In this document: positions 17,155-26,455 of the stretch, in pieces
Layout of the letters: every line of letters begins with the position of its first letter
Position numbering within the stretch: position 1 is the stretch's first letter
DNA from: Terriglobia bacterium
GTDB taxonomy: Bacteria; Acidobacteriota; Terriglobia; Terriglobales; Acidobacteriaceae
NCBI GenBank assembly: GCA_020073215.1
Contig: JAIQFO010000024.1
Span: 1-64,000 of the forward strand
Direction of reading: 5' to 3'
DNA length: 64,000 nt
Notes under the pieces: generated by a model
The model's input: the letters and a program-made list of their open reading frames with translations, nothing else
Database searches by the model: none
Told to the model about the DNA's origin: nothing
Made by a program: the position numbers and the translations under genes

Positions 17155-18795
17155 GTGCCCCGCCCTTTGACCGATTTAATTGACAACTTTCGCCGCAAGC
17201 CGATTCTGGTGGGCGCTCTCCTCGTCGTCGCCACTCTGCTGTTGTATGGTCAGGTTACCCACGATGAGTTCCTGGCGTTTGATGACGCCCCCTATGTCAC
17301 GACGAACATTCACGTCAACACCGGTTTGCGTCTCGATAATGTGGTCTGGGCTTTTACCGCTTTCCACGAGGCGAACTGGCATCCGCTCACCTGGCTCTCC
17401 CACATGGCGGATTGCCAGTTGTTTGGCCTGAATCCCGGACCTCCTCACCTCGTCAATGTCGCGCTTCACGCAGTCAACGTTTTACTGTTGTTCTGGCTGC
17501 TGCAAAGGGCGACCGGCGCCGTGTGGCGCAGTGTTTTTGTGGCCGCGCTCTTCGCCGTGCACCCGCTGAACGTGGAAACAGTCGCTTGGGTTGCGCAAAG
17601 AAAAAGTCTGCTCTGCACCCTTTTCTCTTTGCTGACGATTGCCGCCTATGGCGGGTACATTCGGCGGCCCGATGGGAAGAAATACCTGATTGTGGTCGCC
17701 GCCTTTGCGCTGGCCCTGATGTCGAAGCCGATGGCGGTGACCCTCCCACTCATCCTGCTGCTTCTCGACTACTGGCCCCTGCAACGGTACGAGGATCTTC
17801 CCTGGCGACAGAAGTGGGTACGCTTGTCGGTGGAGAAGCTTCCCCTGTTCTTAATGAGCGCAGCTAGTTCCGCCATAACCCTGCTCGCGCAGCGTTCTGG
17901 CGGTGCGGTGGCAGACTCCTCGGCCTTGCCGCTCTCGGTGCGTATGGGAAATGCCATCGTCTCTTACGTGGCCTACCTTGGAAAGACCGTTTGGCCCGCC
18001 AACCTGGCTGTCTTCTACCCCCATCCGCAAAATTCCTTGCCCTGGTCCGACGTGATCGCAGCGATCGTCATCCTGGTTGCGATCACGATGGCGATGCTGT
18101 ACTTTGGCCGCGCACGCTACCTTGCGATGGGCTGGTTTCTCTTCGTCATAACCCTGATTCCAGTAATCGGAATTGTCCAGGTCGGCCGCCAAGCCATGGC
18201 GGACCGTTACGCTTACCTTCCGTGCATCGGCCTTTTCATCATCGTCGCCTGGGGGTTAAGTGACGCAGTCGCTGTAACCGCCATGCCTCGCGTTGTGCCT
18301 GCCGTGGCTGCGCTTGGCCTGCTTCTGGCGTTTGCCGCTGCCACTACGCACTACCTCCAGTATTGGCAGAATGGAGTGAAGTTGCTTACCCACGCCGCTC
18401 TCGTTGCCGGACGACCGGATCCCGGACTCGAGGAGTTCCTTGCAGATGACCTGGCTTCGGCCGGCCGCATCGATGAGGCCTATCGGCACTACGGAGCGGC
18501 CTGCGTACTGCTTCCGAGTTATCCCACCTGTCATTACAACCTGGCGGAGATCCTGTTTACTCGACATCAACTCCGGGATGCCCTGGAGCAGTATCAGCTC
18601 GCGGCGAGTCTTACCTCCAGCAAGGACATGGCGCTTTCATCTTTGATCAATTCTGGCGAAATCCTGCTGGAACTAGGCGATTACCAAACCGCGGAGTTGC
18701 GATTAGCCTCCGCGTTGCAGATCGACCCCACCAACCGCACTGCGCTGCAACTGCGCCAACGGCTGCTTAATCAAAAAAGCAGCGAGCACCGTTAA
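17155..18795 (+). CDS. TMTC/DUF1736-like multi-pass membrane protein with C-terminal TPRs
   Basis: 546 residues from GTG 17155. The N-terminus has a transferase-like first loop (FLAFDDAPYVTTNIHVN, HEANWHPLTWLSHMADCQL) followed by about ten membrane segments, including MSKPMAVTLPLILLLLDYWPL and PVIGIVQVGRQAMADRYAYLP. The last 130 residues are about three tetratricopeptide repeats. This architecture is common in Acidobacteriota and Planctomycetes and is related to eukaryotic TMTC O-mannosyltransferases, so a protein glycosylation role is plausible but unproven. It starts 94 bases from a divergent GT39 gene. Confidence 0.78.
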   Translation: MPRPLTDLIDNFRRKPILVGALLVVATLLLYGQVTHDEFLAFDDAPYVTTNIHVNTGLRLDNVVWAFTAFHEANWHPLTWLSHMADCQLFGLNPGPPHLVNVALHAVNVLLLFWLLQRATGAVWRSVFVAALFAVHPLNVETVAWVAQRKSLLCTLFSLLTIAAYGGYIRRPDGKKYLIVVAAFALALMSKPMAVTLPLILLLLDYWPLQRYEDLPWRQKWVRLSVEKLPLFLMSAASSAITLLAQRSGGAVADSSALPLSVRMGNAIVSYVAYLGKTVWPANLAVFYPHPQNSLPWSDVIAAIVILVAITMAMLYFGRARYLAMGWFLFVITLIPVIGIVQVGRQAMADRYAYLPCIGLFIIVAWGLSDAVAVTAMPRVVPAVAALGLLLAFAAATTHYLQYWQNGVKLLTHAALVAGRPDPGLEEFLADDLASAGRIDEAYRHYGAACVLLPSYPTCHYNLAEILFTRHQLRDALEQYQLAASLTSSKDMALSSLINSGEILLELGDYQTAELRLASALQIDPTNRTALQLRQRLLNQKSSEHR

Positions 18796-18823
18796 GGCGC
18801 ATGCCCTGAAGGAGCGTGCCTCT

Positions 18824-19075
18824 CTACTTCCGCGGCTTTCCCACGCGCTGCGCGGTCGCGAACATTTTCGCCACCGTGTCCATATCTTTCGGTTGCACCT
18901 TTCCCGGCGGAATACGCATGTGGGTCAGATCCTCGAGCTTCACCAGTAAATCTACTAGCGCCATTGAGTCGATCAGGCCGGAGGAGACCAGGGGAGTGTT
19001 CTCCTCGATGGTCAGGCCAGGTTTCCGGAGCAACCTGACAATATGCTCAATCATCTGCTGTGCGTCTGCGGTCAT
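18824..19075 (-). CDS. Acyl carrier protein
   Basis: 83 residues from ATG 19075; a longer frame upstream has poor coding character. The phosphopantetheine attachment site is the serine in SSGLIDSMALVDLLVKLEDL (about residue 37). It is a dedicated ACP rather than a housekeeping one: it lies just downstream of a fatty acyl-AMP ligase on the same strand (14-base gap), which would load it with a fatty acid. The acylated ACP could then feed the MBOAT acyltransferase encoded nearby or a small lipid assembly path. Confidence 0.88.
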   Translation of the reverse strand: MTADAQQMIEHIVRLLRKPGLTIEENTPLVSSGLIDSMALVDLLVKLEDLTHMRIPPGKVQPKDMDTVAKMFATAQRVGKPRK

Positions 19076-19089
19076 GCGAATCTGCTCTC

Positions 19090-20799
19090 TTAAGACGAGG
19101 CGTTGAGTTCCGGGTGTTCCTGCAACAGCTTTTCGCGGGTGGCGGAACGCGCTGCTTTGCCGGCCGTGCTCTTCACAATCCATTTAGGTGGCTTCAGGAA
19201 GATCGTCCGGACCGCCACTCCAATTCCGGCGACGACCAGGTTGCGGATCTCACCTTCAATCTCCGTGGCATTTGCCAGAAGATCTTTGCGTTCCACTTCC
19301 GCCACCACCACGATGTCCTCGGTCCCGAGATCGGCATTGTAGACGCCCATCGCCACCGCCCGGCCATCATGAATGGCCGGGTGGCTGGCGACGATCTCCT
19401 CGATGTCTTGCGGGTAAAGGTTCTCACCGCCCACAATCAGGAGGTCTTTCTTCCGGCCGATCACGTAGAGTTCGTCTCCCAGGCAAAAGCCTAGATCACC
19501 GCTGTAGTACCAGCCGTCGATGATCGCCTTGGCAGTCAGATCGAGACGGTTGTAGTAGCCCGTAAACAGACTGTCGCTCTTGATCAGAATCTCGCCCACG
19601 TGGCCATTAGCCAGCGGGGCGCCGGAATCGGATGCGATCCGAACTTCATTGCCGGGCAGCAACTGGCCCGACGATGTGAAAGAAACCGCGCCCACCGTCC
19701 CTTCCGCAACCGGGATGACGAGATGCGCGCTGCGAAATTGTTGACCGTCGGCCCAGATGCGGCTGAGACCTGAGGGCCGATTGATGTCCGATTGCGTCAC
19801 GGCAAAAACGTTCTCGGCCATCGCGTAGGAGGATTGCAGGACCCCACGCTTGAGTCCAATGCTGGAGAAAGCATTCTCGAATTCCTGCATGCTGCTGGCC
19901 CGAACCGGCTCCGAACAATTGATGAGGGCGCGAGCGGACGAGAGATCGTACCCTGCCCATCGGCTCGGTGGCGTGCGCCGGGGAACGAACTGAAAGGCAA
20001 AGTTCGGCATCCACGCCAAAGTGCACCGGTATTCGCTGATGATCTGCAACATGGTTTCCGGATGCATCACCCAGTCGAGCGGCGACTGCATCACCACGGG
20101 CAGGTGGCAAAACAGCGGCAGCATGAAGCAGGCAATCAGCCCCATGTCATGGTAGAGAGGCAGCCAGTTGTAAATGCAGTCAGTCGCCCCGTCGATCTTC
20201 AGGGCGTGAGCCAAGTGTTCGAGCTGGCGCAATACGGCGGCGTGAGAGAGGGCTACGCCCTTCTGCAGTCCCGTCGTACCCGCCGAATGCTGGATGAACG
20301 CCAAGCCGTCGGCATGACTTTCCCATTCAGATGGTTCTTCCTCCCCACTCCGGTCCTGGCCGTCGCTGCTGCGGATCAGCTTGGTTTCCTGGCCGAGAGA
20401 TACGTGACCGAGCAGGTCATCAGGGAATCCTTCATCGATGACCACGACCTTGGCCTTGAGGTTTGCGGTGACGCCCGCAAGTCCGAAGCGGTACTTGGAA
20501 GGCTCAATCTTGAAGTTGGGATAGGCCAGAAAAGCGGGCACCGCGCCCAGCATCATTGCCCCAACGAAGGTCGTCATCGCGGAAATGCTCTGCGGCATGA
20601 TGACAATCACGCGCTCGCCGGCCGTCACACCATGGTCGCGGAGGATTCTGGCCTGCCGGCGTGCGCGGCGTCGAAACTCGCCAAACGTGACCGTCTCGCG
20701 CTCGTCTTCGTCGATCCATGCGGTAACAAAAGGACGATCGCCGGGAGCAGCGGCGAGTGCATCGATGAGATTGCGAAAGGTAGCGGCGCTCCCGGTCAT
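19090..20799 (-). CDS. Fatty acyl-AMP ligase / acyl-ACP synthetase
   Basis: 569 residues of the adenylate-forming superfamily. The nucleotide-binding motif appears as FIQHSAGTTGLQKGV (about residue 190). NWLPLYHDMGLIACFMLPL and a long loop before YYSGDLGFCLGDELYVIGRKKDLLIV are typical of fatty acyl-AMP ligases that pass the acyl adenylate to an ACP rather than to CoA. The C-terminal lysine region is KWIVKSTAGKAARS. The next gene on the strand is an ACP, which supports that role. Likely start is ATG 20799, 181 bases from the divergent MBOAT gene. Confidence 0.87.
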   Translation of the reverse strand: MTGSAATFRNLIDALAAAPGDRPFVTAWIDEDERETVTFGEFRRRARRQARILRDHGVTAGERVIVIMPQSISAMTTFVGAMMLGAVPAFLAYPNFKIEPSKYRFGLAGVTANLKAKVVVIDEGFPDDLLGHVSLGQETKLIRSSDGQDRSGEEEPSEWESHADGLAFIQHSAGTTGLQKGVALSHAAVLRQLEHLAHALKIDGATDCIYNWLPLYHDMGLIACFMLPLFCHLPVVMQSPLDWVMHPETMLQIISEYRCTLAWMPNFAFQFVPRRTPPSRWAGYDLSSARALINCSEPVRASSMQEFENAFSSIGLKRGVLQSSYAMAENVFAVTQSDINRPSGLSRIWADGQQFRSAHLVIPVAEGTVGAVSFTSSGQLLPGNEVRIASDSGAPLANGHVGEILIKSDSLFTGYYNRLDLTAKAIIDGWYYSGDLGFCLGDELYVIGRKKDLLIVGGENLYPQDIEEIVASHPAIHDGRAVAMGVYNADLGTEDIVVVAEVERKDLLANATEIEGEIRNLVVAGIGVAVRTIFLKPPKWIVKSTAGKAARSATREKLLQEHPELNASS

Positions 20800-20980
20800 T
20801 TAGCGGACTTTGTCCTGCCGTCATTGTAGCTGGTGAGTGCGTTCGAAATCCGCAGCCTCTTCGATCCCCTCAGCCGCCTGCTTTCGTGGTATGCGAAGGC
20901 CTGCGAATACGCAATAATGCTTGCCATTGAGAGTGTTCATTCGGTGTCTGGTCAATTCATTTCGATAACGCAGGTGAGGA

Positions 20981-22459
20981 ATGTTGCTTCGAGGAATCCT
21001 GTACGCGCTGGTGTTTCTGCTGTGCGTGATGATGTTCGGCAAAGTTCGCTCGCGAGCCGTACGGCAGACTGTTCTTCTGATCGCCGGCTACGCGCTTTAC
21101 CTCACATGGGGATACTGGTTCGCGGCGGTTCTGCTCGCCTCTACGGCGATGAACTTCCTGTTGGGGAAATGGCTTCAGCGAAGGCCTTCCGGGTTCGTTC
21201 TCTCGGCCTGCATTCTATTGAATCTGGCGTTGCTCGCGAGCTTCAAGTACTTGCCGGAAATTGCGGTCAGTATTCCCATCCCCTTATCGTCGTTGCAACG
21301 GTTCTCGCATTTTGCTCTGCCGCTAGGGATCTCTTTCTGGACGTTTCAGGCGATGAGTTACCTGTTTGACCTTTACCGTGGCGAGGAACTCGACCCCACG
21401 TTCTTCGAATTTGCTCTGTACATGGTGTTCTTCCCGGTGGTGATCGCGGGGCCGATTTGCCGCATGCCGGAAATGCTTCCGCAATTTCGGTCCCAGCAAA
21501 CCACGCCCTGGCACGGCATCGGACGCGGATTGCGCCGCATCGCCATGGGCGTGTTGATGATGCAGTTGGCGCAATTGCTGGGGCAGGGAATCCTGGCGGG
21601 CGACGGGATCAATTCGGGTTTCGATCATGCCACCCGCTGGACCGGCCCGGACGTCTGGTGCCTTGCGGTCGGATACGGATTACAGCTTTTTCTGGATTTC
21701 GCCGGGTACTCGCACATCGCCATCGGCGCGGCCAGCGCGCTTGGTTTCACCGTGCCCGAGAACTTCACCCGCCCATTTCAATCCACCAGCCCGTCGATTT
21801 TCTGGACGCGCTGGCACATGTCGCTATCGTTCTGGATTCGAGACTACGTTTTCCTCTCGCTGGCCGTGCTGCGCCGAGAGCTGTGGTGGCGGAATCTCGC
21901 ACTAGTGGTCTCGATGATCCTGTTCGGGTTGTGGCATAAAGCCAGCGTGCTCTTCGTGCTTTGGGGCTGCTATCACGGAATCCTCCTCGTCCTGCATCGC
22001 CAGGTGCAGCAGTTGCAAAGGAAGATCGAGGAAAAGTTCGACTGGACGCCGCCAGCAACCCTCTGGAGTGCGGTCTCGTGGATCGTAACCATCGCCCTGG
22101 TCAGCCTGGGATGGATATTTTTCCGCGCCAAGTCACTGGTCGAGGCGCGCCAGATGCTGTCCGCCGTGCTGTCGCCCGCGAGTTATTCGTCACACTTTCT
22201 GAGTGGGAGTCTTTATGCCCTGGTGCTGGCTCTCGCCGTGGGGTATGTGATTGTGCTGCTGGTGATCGAGGTGCTGGATCGCTCTGCGGCAGAGCCGGAA
22301 CGTGCCCAGGCCCACTCGGGTTCGGGGATGATCGCCCTGCTGGCGCGCAATCGCTGGTTTTGGGTGCCCCCAATATACATATTGACATTGCTTCTCGTCC
22401 TGATCGTGACCCACACGCGCGGTGCCGACGCGGCCCAGTTCATGTACCGGAATTTTTGA
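20981..22459 (+). CDS. MBOAT-family O-acyltransferase (AlgI/DltB-like)
   Basis: 492 residues with about 11-12 membrane helices. The two MBOAT histidine regions are present: WTRWHMSLSFWIRDYVFLSL at about residue 275 and FGLWHKASVLFVLWGCYHG at about 310, the second holding the catalytic histidine. Close relatives acetylate alginate or other exopolysaccharides, or D-alanylate teichoic acids, working across the inner membrane with an SGNH or AlgJ/X partner. Here an SGNH hydrolase gene lies just downstream in opposite orientation, and an ACP with its loading enzyme is divergent, suggesting that an acyl group is moved to a surface polymer. Confidence 0.9.
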   Translation: MLLRGILYALVFLLCVMMFGKVRSRAVRQTVLLIAGYALYLTWGYWFAAVLLASTAMNFLLGKWLQRRPSGFVLSACILLNLALLASFKYLPEIAVSIPIPLSSLQRFSHFALPLGISFWTFQAMSYLFDLYRGEELDPTFFEFALYMVFFPVVIAGPICRMPEMLPQFRSQQTTPWHGIGRGLRRIAMGVLMMQLAQLLGQGILAGDGINSGFDHATRWTGPDVWCLAVGYGLQLFLDFAGYSHIAIGAASALGFTVPENFTRPFQSTSPSIFWTRWHMSLSFWIRDYVFLSLAVLRRELWWRNLALVVSMILFGLWHKASVLFVLWGCYHGILLVLHRQVQQLQRKIEEKFDWTPPATLWSAVSWIVTIALVSLGWIFFRAKSLVEARQMLSAVLSPASYSSHFLSGSLYALVLALAVGYVIVLLVIEVLDRSAAEPERAQAHSGSGMIALLARNRWFWVPPIYILTLLLVLIVTHTRGADAAQFMYRNF

Positions 22460-22470
22460 CTTTGCTTCGT

Positions 22471-22540
22471 GTGGGGACGGGCGCCTCGCCCGTCCAGGCC
22501 GAGCGCAGCTCGGCAATCGCAGCTCGGCAATGGCATGGGG
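22471..22540. repeat. Dispersed modular palindromic repeat
   Basis: GTGGGGACGGGCGCCTCGCC continues into CGTCCAGG and then two copies of a CAGCTCGGCAAT word. The first module matches, at 28 of 29 bases in reverse complement, a stretch inside the iron-system permease gene at 61100-61128. It lies in the convergent gap between the MBOAT and SGNH genes. Confidence 0.75.
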
Positions 22541-22577
22541 CAAACACCAACGCCAGTGTCGGTACAGGGCGTCGAAT

Positions 22578-24257
22578 CTATTCGATCTGCGTGCCGTCCG
22601 GAGCAAAGACCGGGAACCCATCCCACGGTTGAGCCAAGCGCAACTGCTCCAGCGCCGTCGCGCGGTCGTAGTCGAAGAGGAAGAGTCCAAAGTTGTAATG
22701 CAGGATCCGGTCGTCCGGTTCTTTCCCGATCGCCCATCGATATTCCGCAGCCGTTTGGTCCGGGTTTTCGTCCGCAGAGCCCGCCTGGATGGTCAATCGC
22801 AACACCTGATCCGAGTGGTTTAGTTGATTGGTGAATGGCGGCTTTTGCAAGCGCTCCAACATTTCCCGCGTAATCCGCAGGTGGTCATGAGGGGTGAAAG
22901 CCAGCCGCCGCTCGCATTCTGCTTGCGAAAGAACGCCGCCGTCCTGTAGAGACGGGGCTTGCCCCGTCTCCGTCGCCATCTTGCTCGCGATCTGGAGGAA
23001 CATGGCCCGCGCCAAAAGGTAGTTGCCCTCCGGAGTCAGGTGGACATGCTCATACACCAGTTCGCTGCCCACAATCCCATTCGGGCTTTCCTTGGCGAAA
23101 ATCTCATCGGTGTCCACCAGTTCAGCGCCTGGAGACGAAGAAGCTACGGTTCGATTGATGTTGTTGATCCTGCTGTCCGCGCGAAAGCGAAGCGTGTCGA
23201 GATCGCGGGCGCGAGAGAAATGTTCCCGGGCTGCGCCATAGTCGCCGAGCCTCCAAAGGCAGCGGGCAATACGGAATTCCAGCTCGGCGTACTGGTCGTC
23301 AATCTGCGCTGCCGACAGATATGTTTTCAATGCTTCCCCATATGCCCGGTTGTTTTCCCAATCGGAGCCTTGTTGCACCAGCGCGGTCCATGAACGCAGA
23401 GCGTCTTGCCCTAAATTCTCGCGGTGCAACGATGCGAATGGGGCACAGTCTTTCAGATTCGTAGCTACCGTGGCGACGATGACCCTGGCGCCCGAGCTGC
23501 GGGCAATGGCGATCGTCTCCCGTAGGTTGCTCTCGAAGTTTTCATAGGCACGCTGCATGAGCGGCGAACTGGCCGCCACTTGCTTGTCCAGAAACATCTC
23601 CATCCCGCCCCATTCGCGCTTTTGCGTGCCCATCTTGGTCAGAAGCTGGCCGGTGCGTGTCGAGCGAACGAACATGCTGGTGTGGATGAAGGGGAGGCTC
23701 ATACCGGAAGATGTAAGCGCGGTTCCGGGACCGTAAGGTCCGACGACTTCATTGTTGCCCGAGTAGATGATGAACAAGTCCGGGCGTTCTTTCGCCAACC
23801 CCCGGGCGATCGGCAACAGCACGTGGGAATTGATGGCGACACTGCCCGTATTGACCACCTCGAACTTCAGGGCGGGGAACCGTTCCCGGAGCATGACCTC
23901 CAGGTAGCGGCTGAATCCATAAGCGGGGTCGGGATCGCCCATGGCGGCGGATTCTCCGAGCACAAAGATTCTGAAGGTTCCGAACGGTTTTTCGGCTGGA
24001 ATCGCGTACGCCTGCGGTGTCTTGATCATGCCCGGAGGAAAAAACGGGGCGGGGAAGAACAGGTTGTAGCAAGAAGCGGGGCGACCCTGCACCGTGCACG
24101 GGACGGTAAGGTCGGTCGGAAACCCAACGCCCAGCAGGCGCAAGGCCCCTTCCAGGATGCCGAGTAGCAGCACGGGAACGATGACCGACGTGGCGATGCG
24201 TGGCGCCCAGAGGCGCCAGCCGCGAACTGGGTTTTCTGTTTCTGTGGAGGTTGTCAT
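22578..24257 (-). CDS. Membrane-anchored SGNH/GDSL hydrolase with TPR segment
   Basis: 559 residues. One membrane anchor (about 20-40) precedes a periplasmic SGNH domain: the nucleophile serine in VLGESAAMG, the glycine block NTGSVAINSH, the asparagine block IYSGNNEVVG, and a final Asp/His pair in DTDEIF...VHLTPEGN. Two TPR-like units (about 300-375) interrupt the domain. Such proteins add or remove O-acyl groups from surface polymers, often with an MBOAT partner such as the neighbouring gene. Residues about 430-437 (ETGQAPSL) are encoded by a palindromic repeat at 22946-22970 that also occurs between genes at 40206, so a short insertion seems to have been tolerated. Confidence 0.82.
   Translation of the reverse strand: MTTSTETENPVRGWRLWAPRIATSVIVPVLLLGILEGALRLLGVGFPTDLTVPCTVQGRPASCYNLFFPAPFFPPGMIKTPQAYAIPAEKPFGTFRIFVLGESAAMGDPDPAYGFSRYLEVMLRERFPALKFEVVNTGSVAINSHVLLPIARGLAKERPDLFIIYSGNNEVVGPYGPGTALTSSGMSLPFIHTSMFVRSTRTGQLLTKMGTQKREWGGMEMFLDKQVAASSPLMQRAYENFESNLRETIAIARSSGARVIVATVATNLKDCAPFASLHRENLGQDALRSWTALVQQGSDWENNRAYGEALKTYLSAAQIDDQYAELEFRIARCLWRLGDYGAAREHFSRARDLDTLRFRADSRINNINRTVASSSPGAELVDTDEIFAKESPNGIVGSELVYEHVHLTPEGNYLLARAMFLQIASKMATETGQAPSLQDGGVLSQAECERRLAFTPHDHLRITREMLERLQKPPFTNQLNHSDQVLRLTIQAGSADENPDQTAAEYRWAIGKEPDDRILHYNFGLFLFDYDRATALEQLRLAQPWDGFPVFAPDGTQIE
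22946..22970. repeat. Perfect 22-bp palindromic repeat inside the SGNH hydrolase gene
   Basis: GAGACGGGGC-TT-GCCCCGTCTC occupies 22949-22970. With its flank TGTA it is nearly identical to an intergenic copy at 40206-40230 (one difference). It is read in frame in the hydrolase gene. Confidence 0.8.
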
Positions 24258-24529
24258 TCTCTCTCGGTCCGGCTCTTCCGAGTTTGAAGCCAGATTCTCG
24301 CAAAATCCGCTGCGGTCCGCGACGCCGGGCCGTCACCGTTAGCGGAGGACGAAACAGGGCTGGGTCGGATCTGAGTCCTTGGGCCTAACCGCGTCCTCAA
24401 ACCCGTCATTCTCCAGCCCTGTATGTCTCCACGCCAAACGTTACCCAACTTGCGAGGGATAACGTTAAGCGGAGGAAGGTGAAAGCCTACATTCTTGCAT
24501 TTTCCATGAACCCGGCGTTGATGTTTCCT

Positions 24530-26455
24530 CTACTTTCTTATGGTCAATTTGGGCTTTGCCGTCGCGGGCGCACCGACCGAACCATCCGCATTGTGAGCGA
24601 CTGCGTGACACATCAGCGTACACGTGTTGCTGCTGCGGTTGTAAGCAATTGGAGCGCCGTTATTTTGTCCGACAACATTGGCATCGAAATTCACCATCCG
24701 CTCCCCAGTGATGTTGGGGGAGACGGCGCCCATACCGTGGGCCGTGTGGCAGACCGAGCAGCTAAAGCCCTGGGATATGTGCTCGCTATGCTGAGTGAAA
24801 CTTGTGTTGCCTACGATCAGGTTCAGGTCGTGACACTTCGCGCACATGGCATAGGGTCCGGTGAAAGTCAGGTCGGGATTGGGGAAAAGGTTTGTCACCA
24901 ACCCGCCCGGCGCGGCCGCCTGGCTAAATTGGTAGTTGCGCTCGAGGATGTGCGAGTTGACCGATCCATGGGGCCCGTTCGGGCCGGCGCCGCCGAACTC
25001 GCGATTGTCGTCGCTGTTATGGCAATCGGTGCAGAAGATGCGTGTTCCCACGGCGCGCGCAGATGCCGTTCCATTCTGATTGAGCATGTTCAATCGAAGG
25101 CTGGGCTGCGGCAGGGGACTGGTTCGATCGTGGGTTACAGGGTGGCTCGAGGTGGCCGTGGAAGCAAACTCCGGAATGACGTTCAGCGCATCCGGCGCCG
25201 ACACCACTCGCACCGGTGCATACCCGTAGAGGATCAGCCGCTGCTTGCCCGTGCTCGTGCCGTGGCAGCGCAGGCAATTTTCGTACTGATTGACCGCCGG
25301 AGTAAGAACCGTGACCCCATCGGCCGCGCTGATCCCGGTAACCCCCGCCTGCGAAGGACGCAACAGCGGCGGCGCGCTGAACTGCGTCGTCTGGTTCGAG
25401 GCGTGTGCGTTGTGGCAATCGACGCACGTGGTATGACGGTTGCTGTTCAACAGCGGTACCTCCGCCGCATCGTGGAAGTTATTCCCGGACGGCAGAGGAT
25501 GACCGGTCTTCGCCACCTCGGCCATGATGTTCAGAGGCGCAGGCGACAGGTAAGTGCCGCCGTTGTGACACGTCATGCAATCCTGTGTGGCCGGATCGTT
25601 AGCCGGCGCCGCCGGTGTAGCCGGACGCAGCAGCCGTGCCGGAGCCACCGCGTCGTGCGACATGTGACACGAGTTGCACGCATTCACTCCCACCGTCGTA
25701 TACGAACCCACGTGCGCATCCGGTGAAACCTGGTTGGTCGCAGTCTGATGAATGCTTCCCGTAAAACCGGCCAGAGGGTTGATCTTTCCCTGCACCACTC
25801 GGGTTGGATCGTGACAAGCCAGGCACATCTGCGCGTTAGAGCTGTCCCGGACCAGGAAATTCTGCGCGATCTTGTCGATCCCTTGCGTGTGCGGGTCGTG
25901 ACAACTCGTGCACTCGATATTGCCCTTCACCAGCTTCACCGCGCCGGTGGGGTCGGCGGTCTTGCCCTGCGACACCAGGGACGCCTGCAGGTTGGGTGCG
26001 TCCTTCATAGGAAGTACCAGACTGAAGGGATGCGAACCGGTCAGCGTTGTCCCGAAGGAATCCACGGCATTCAGCGAGCCGACCGTTGGCAGCGGTCCAT
26101 ACGCCGCCGACTGTCCCACTCCCACCGTGCCATCATGACAACTCAAGCACAGACTGCTCGTGACTCCGAGCGTCGGCTGAGTGTTGCCCTGCTGCGTGTA
26201 GGTCGTGCTGTTGTAGGGCGTATACGATTTCGACGACAGCTTCTGGTTCCACAGTGGCGAAATGCCTCCGATTCCGCTGTGGGGAGCGTGACAGAACGTG
26301 CAGCCGAGAGCTCCCTGGGAATAGACCGATGCCCCACTCCCCGCCGACAGGTTATGCATGCCCAGCACATCGCTGTTCACTTGCGCCGCGCCGAACGCGT
26401 GCGCCAGAATCGCCATGAGGATCAACCGGCTTGCCAGGGACAGGATCTTGGTCAC
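24530..26455 (-). CDS. Secreted 12-heme c-type cytochrome
   Basis: 641 residues with a signal peptide (ILMAILAHAFGAAQ). Eleven CXXCH motifs (CTFCH at residue 52, then CLSCH, CTSCH, CLACH, CNSCH, CMTCH, CVDCH, CLRCH, CTDCH, CAKCH, CSVCH) plus one CX3CH (CTLMCH at about 612) give up to 12 hemes. Several motifs are of the CXXCHxxH type (CHAPHSG, CHDPHTQ, CHNAHAS) typical of doubled-CXXCH multiheme proteins. It should carry electrons through or outside the periplasm. Its start overlaps the stop of the NHL propeller gene (ATGA), which itself overlaps a beta-barrel gene, an arrangement like porin-cytochrome conduits. Confidence 0.92.
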   Translation of the reverse strand: MTKILSLASRLILMAILAHAFGAAQVNSDVLGMHNLSAGSGASVYSQGALGCTFCHAPHSGIGGISPLWNQKLSSKSYTPYNSTTYTQQGNTQPTLGVTSSLCLSCHDGTVGVGQSAAYGPLPTVGSLNAVDSFGTTLTGSHPFSLVLPMKDAPNLQASLVSQGKTADPTGAVKLVKGNIECTSCHDPHTQGIDKIAQNFLVRDSSNAQMCLACHDPTRVVQGKINPLAGFTGSIHQTATNQVSPDAHVGSYTTVGVNACNSCHMSHDAVAPARLLRPATPAAPANDPATQDCMTCHNGGTYLSPAPLNIMAEVAKTGHPLPSGNNFHDAAEVPLLNSNRHTTCVDCHNAHASNQTTQFSAPPLLRPSQAGVTGISAADGVTVLTPAVNQYENCLRCHGTSTGKQRLILYGYAPVRVVSAPDALNVIPEFASTATSSHPVTHDRTSPLPQPSLRLNMLNQNGTASARAVGTRIFCTDCHNSDDNREFGGAGPNGPHGSVNSHILERNYQFSQAAAPGGLVTNLFPNPDLTFTGPYAMCAKCHDLNLIVGNTSFTQHSEHISQGFSCSVCHTAHGMGAVSPNITGERMVNFDANVVGQNNGAPIAYNRSSNTCTLMCHAVAHNADGSVGAPATAKPKLTIRK

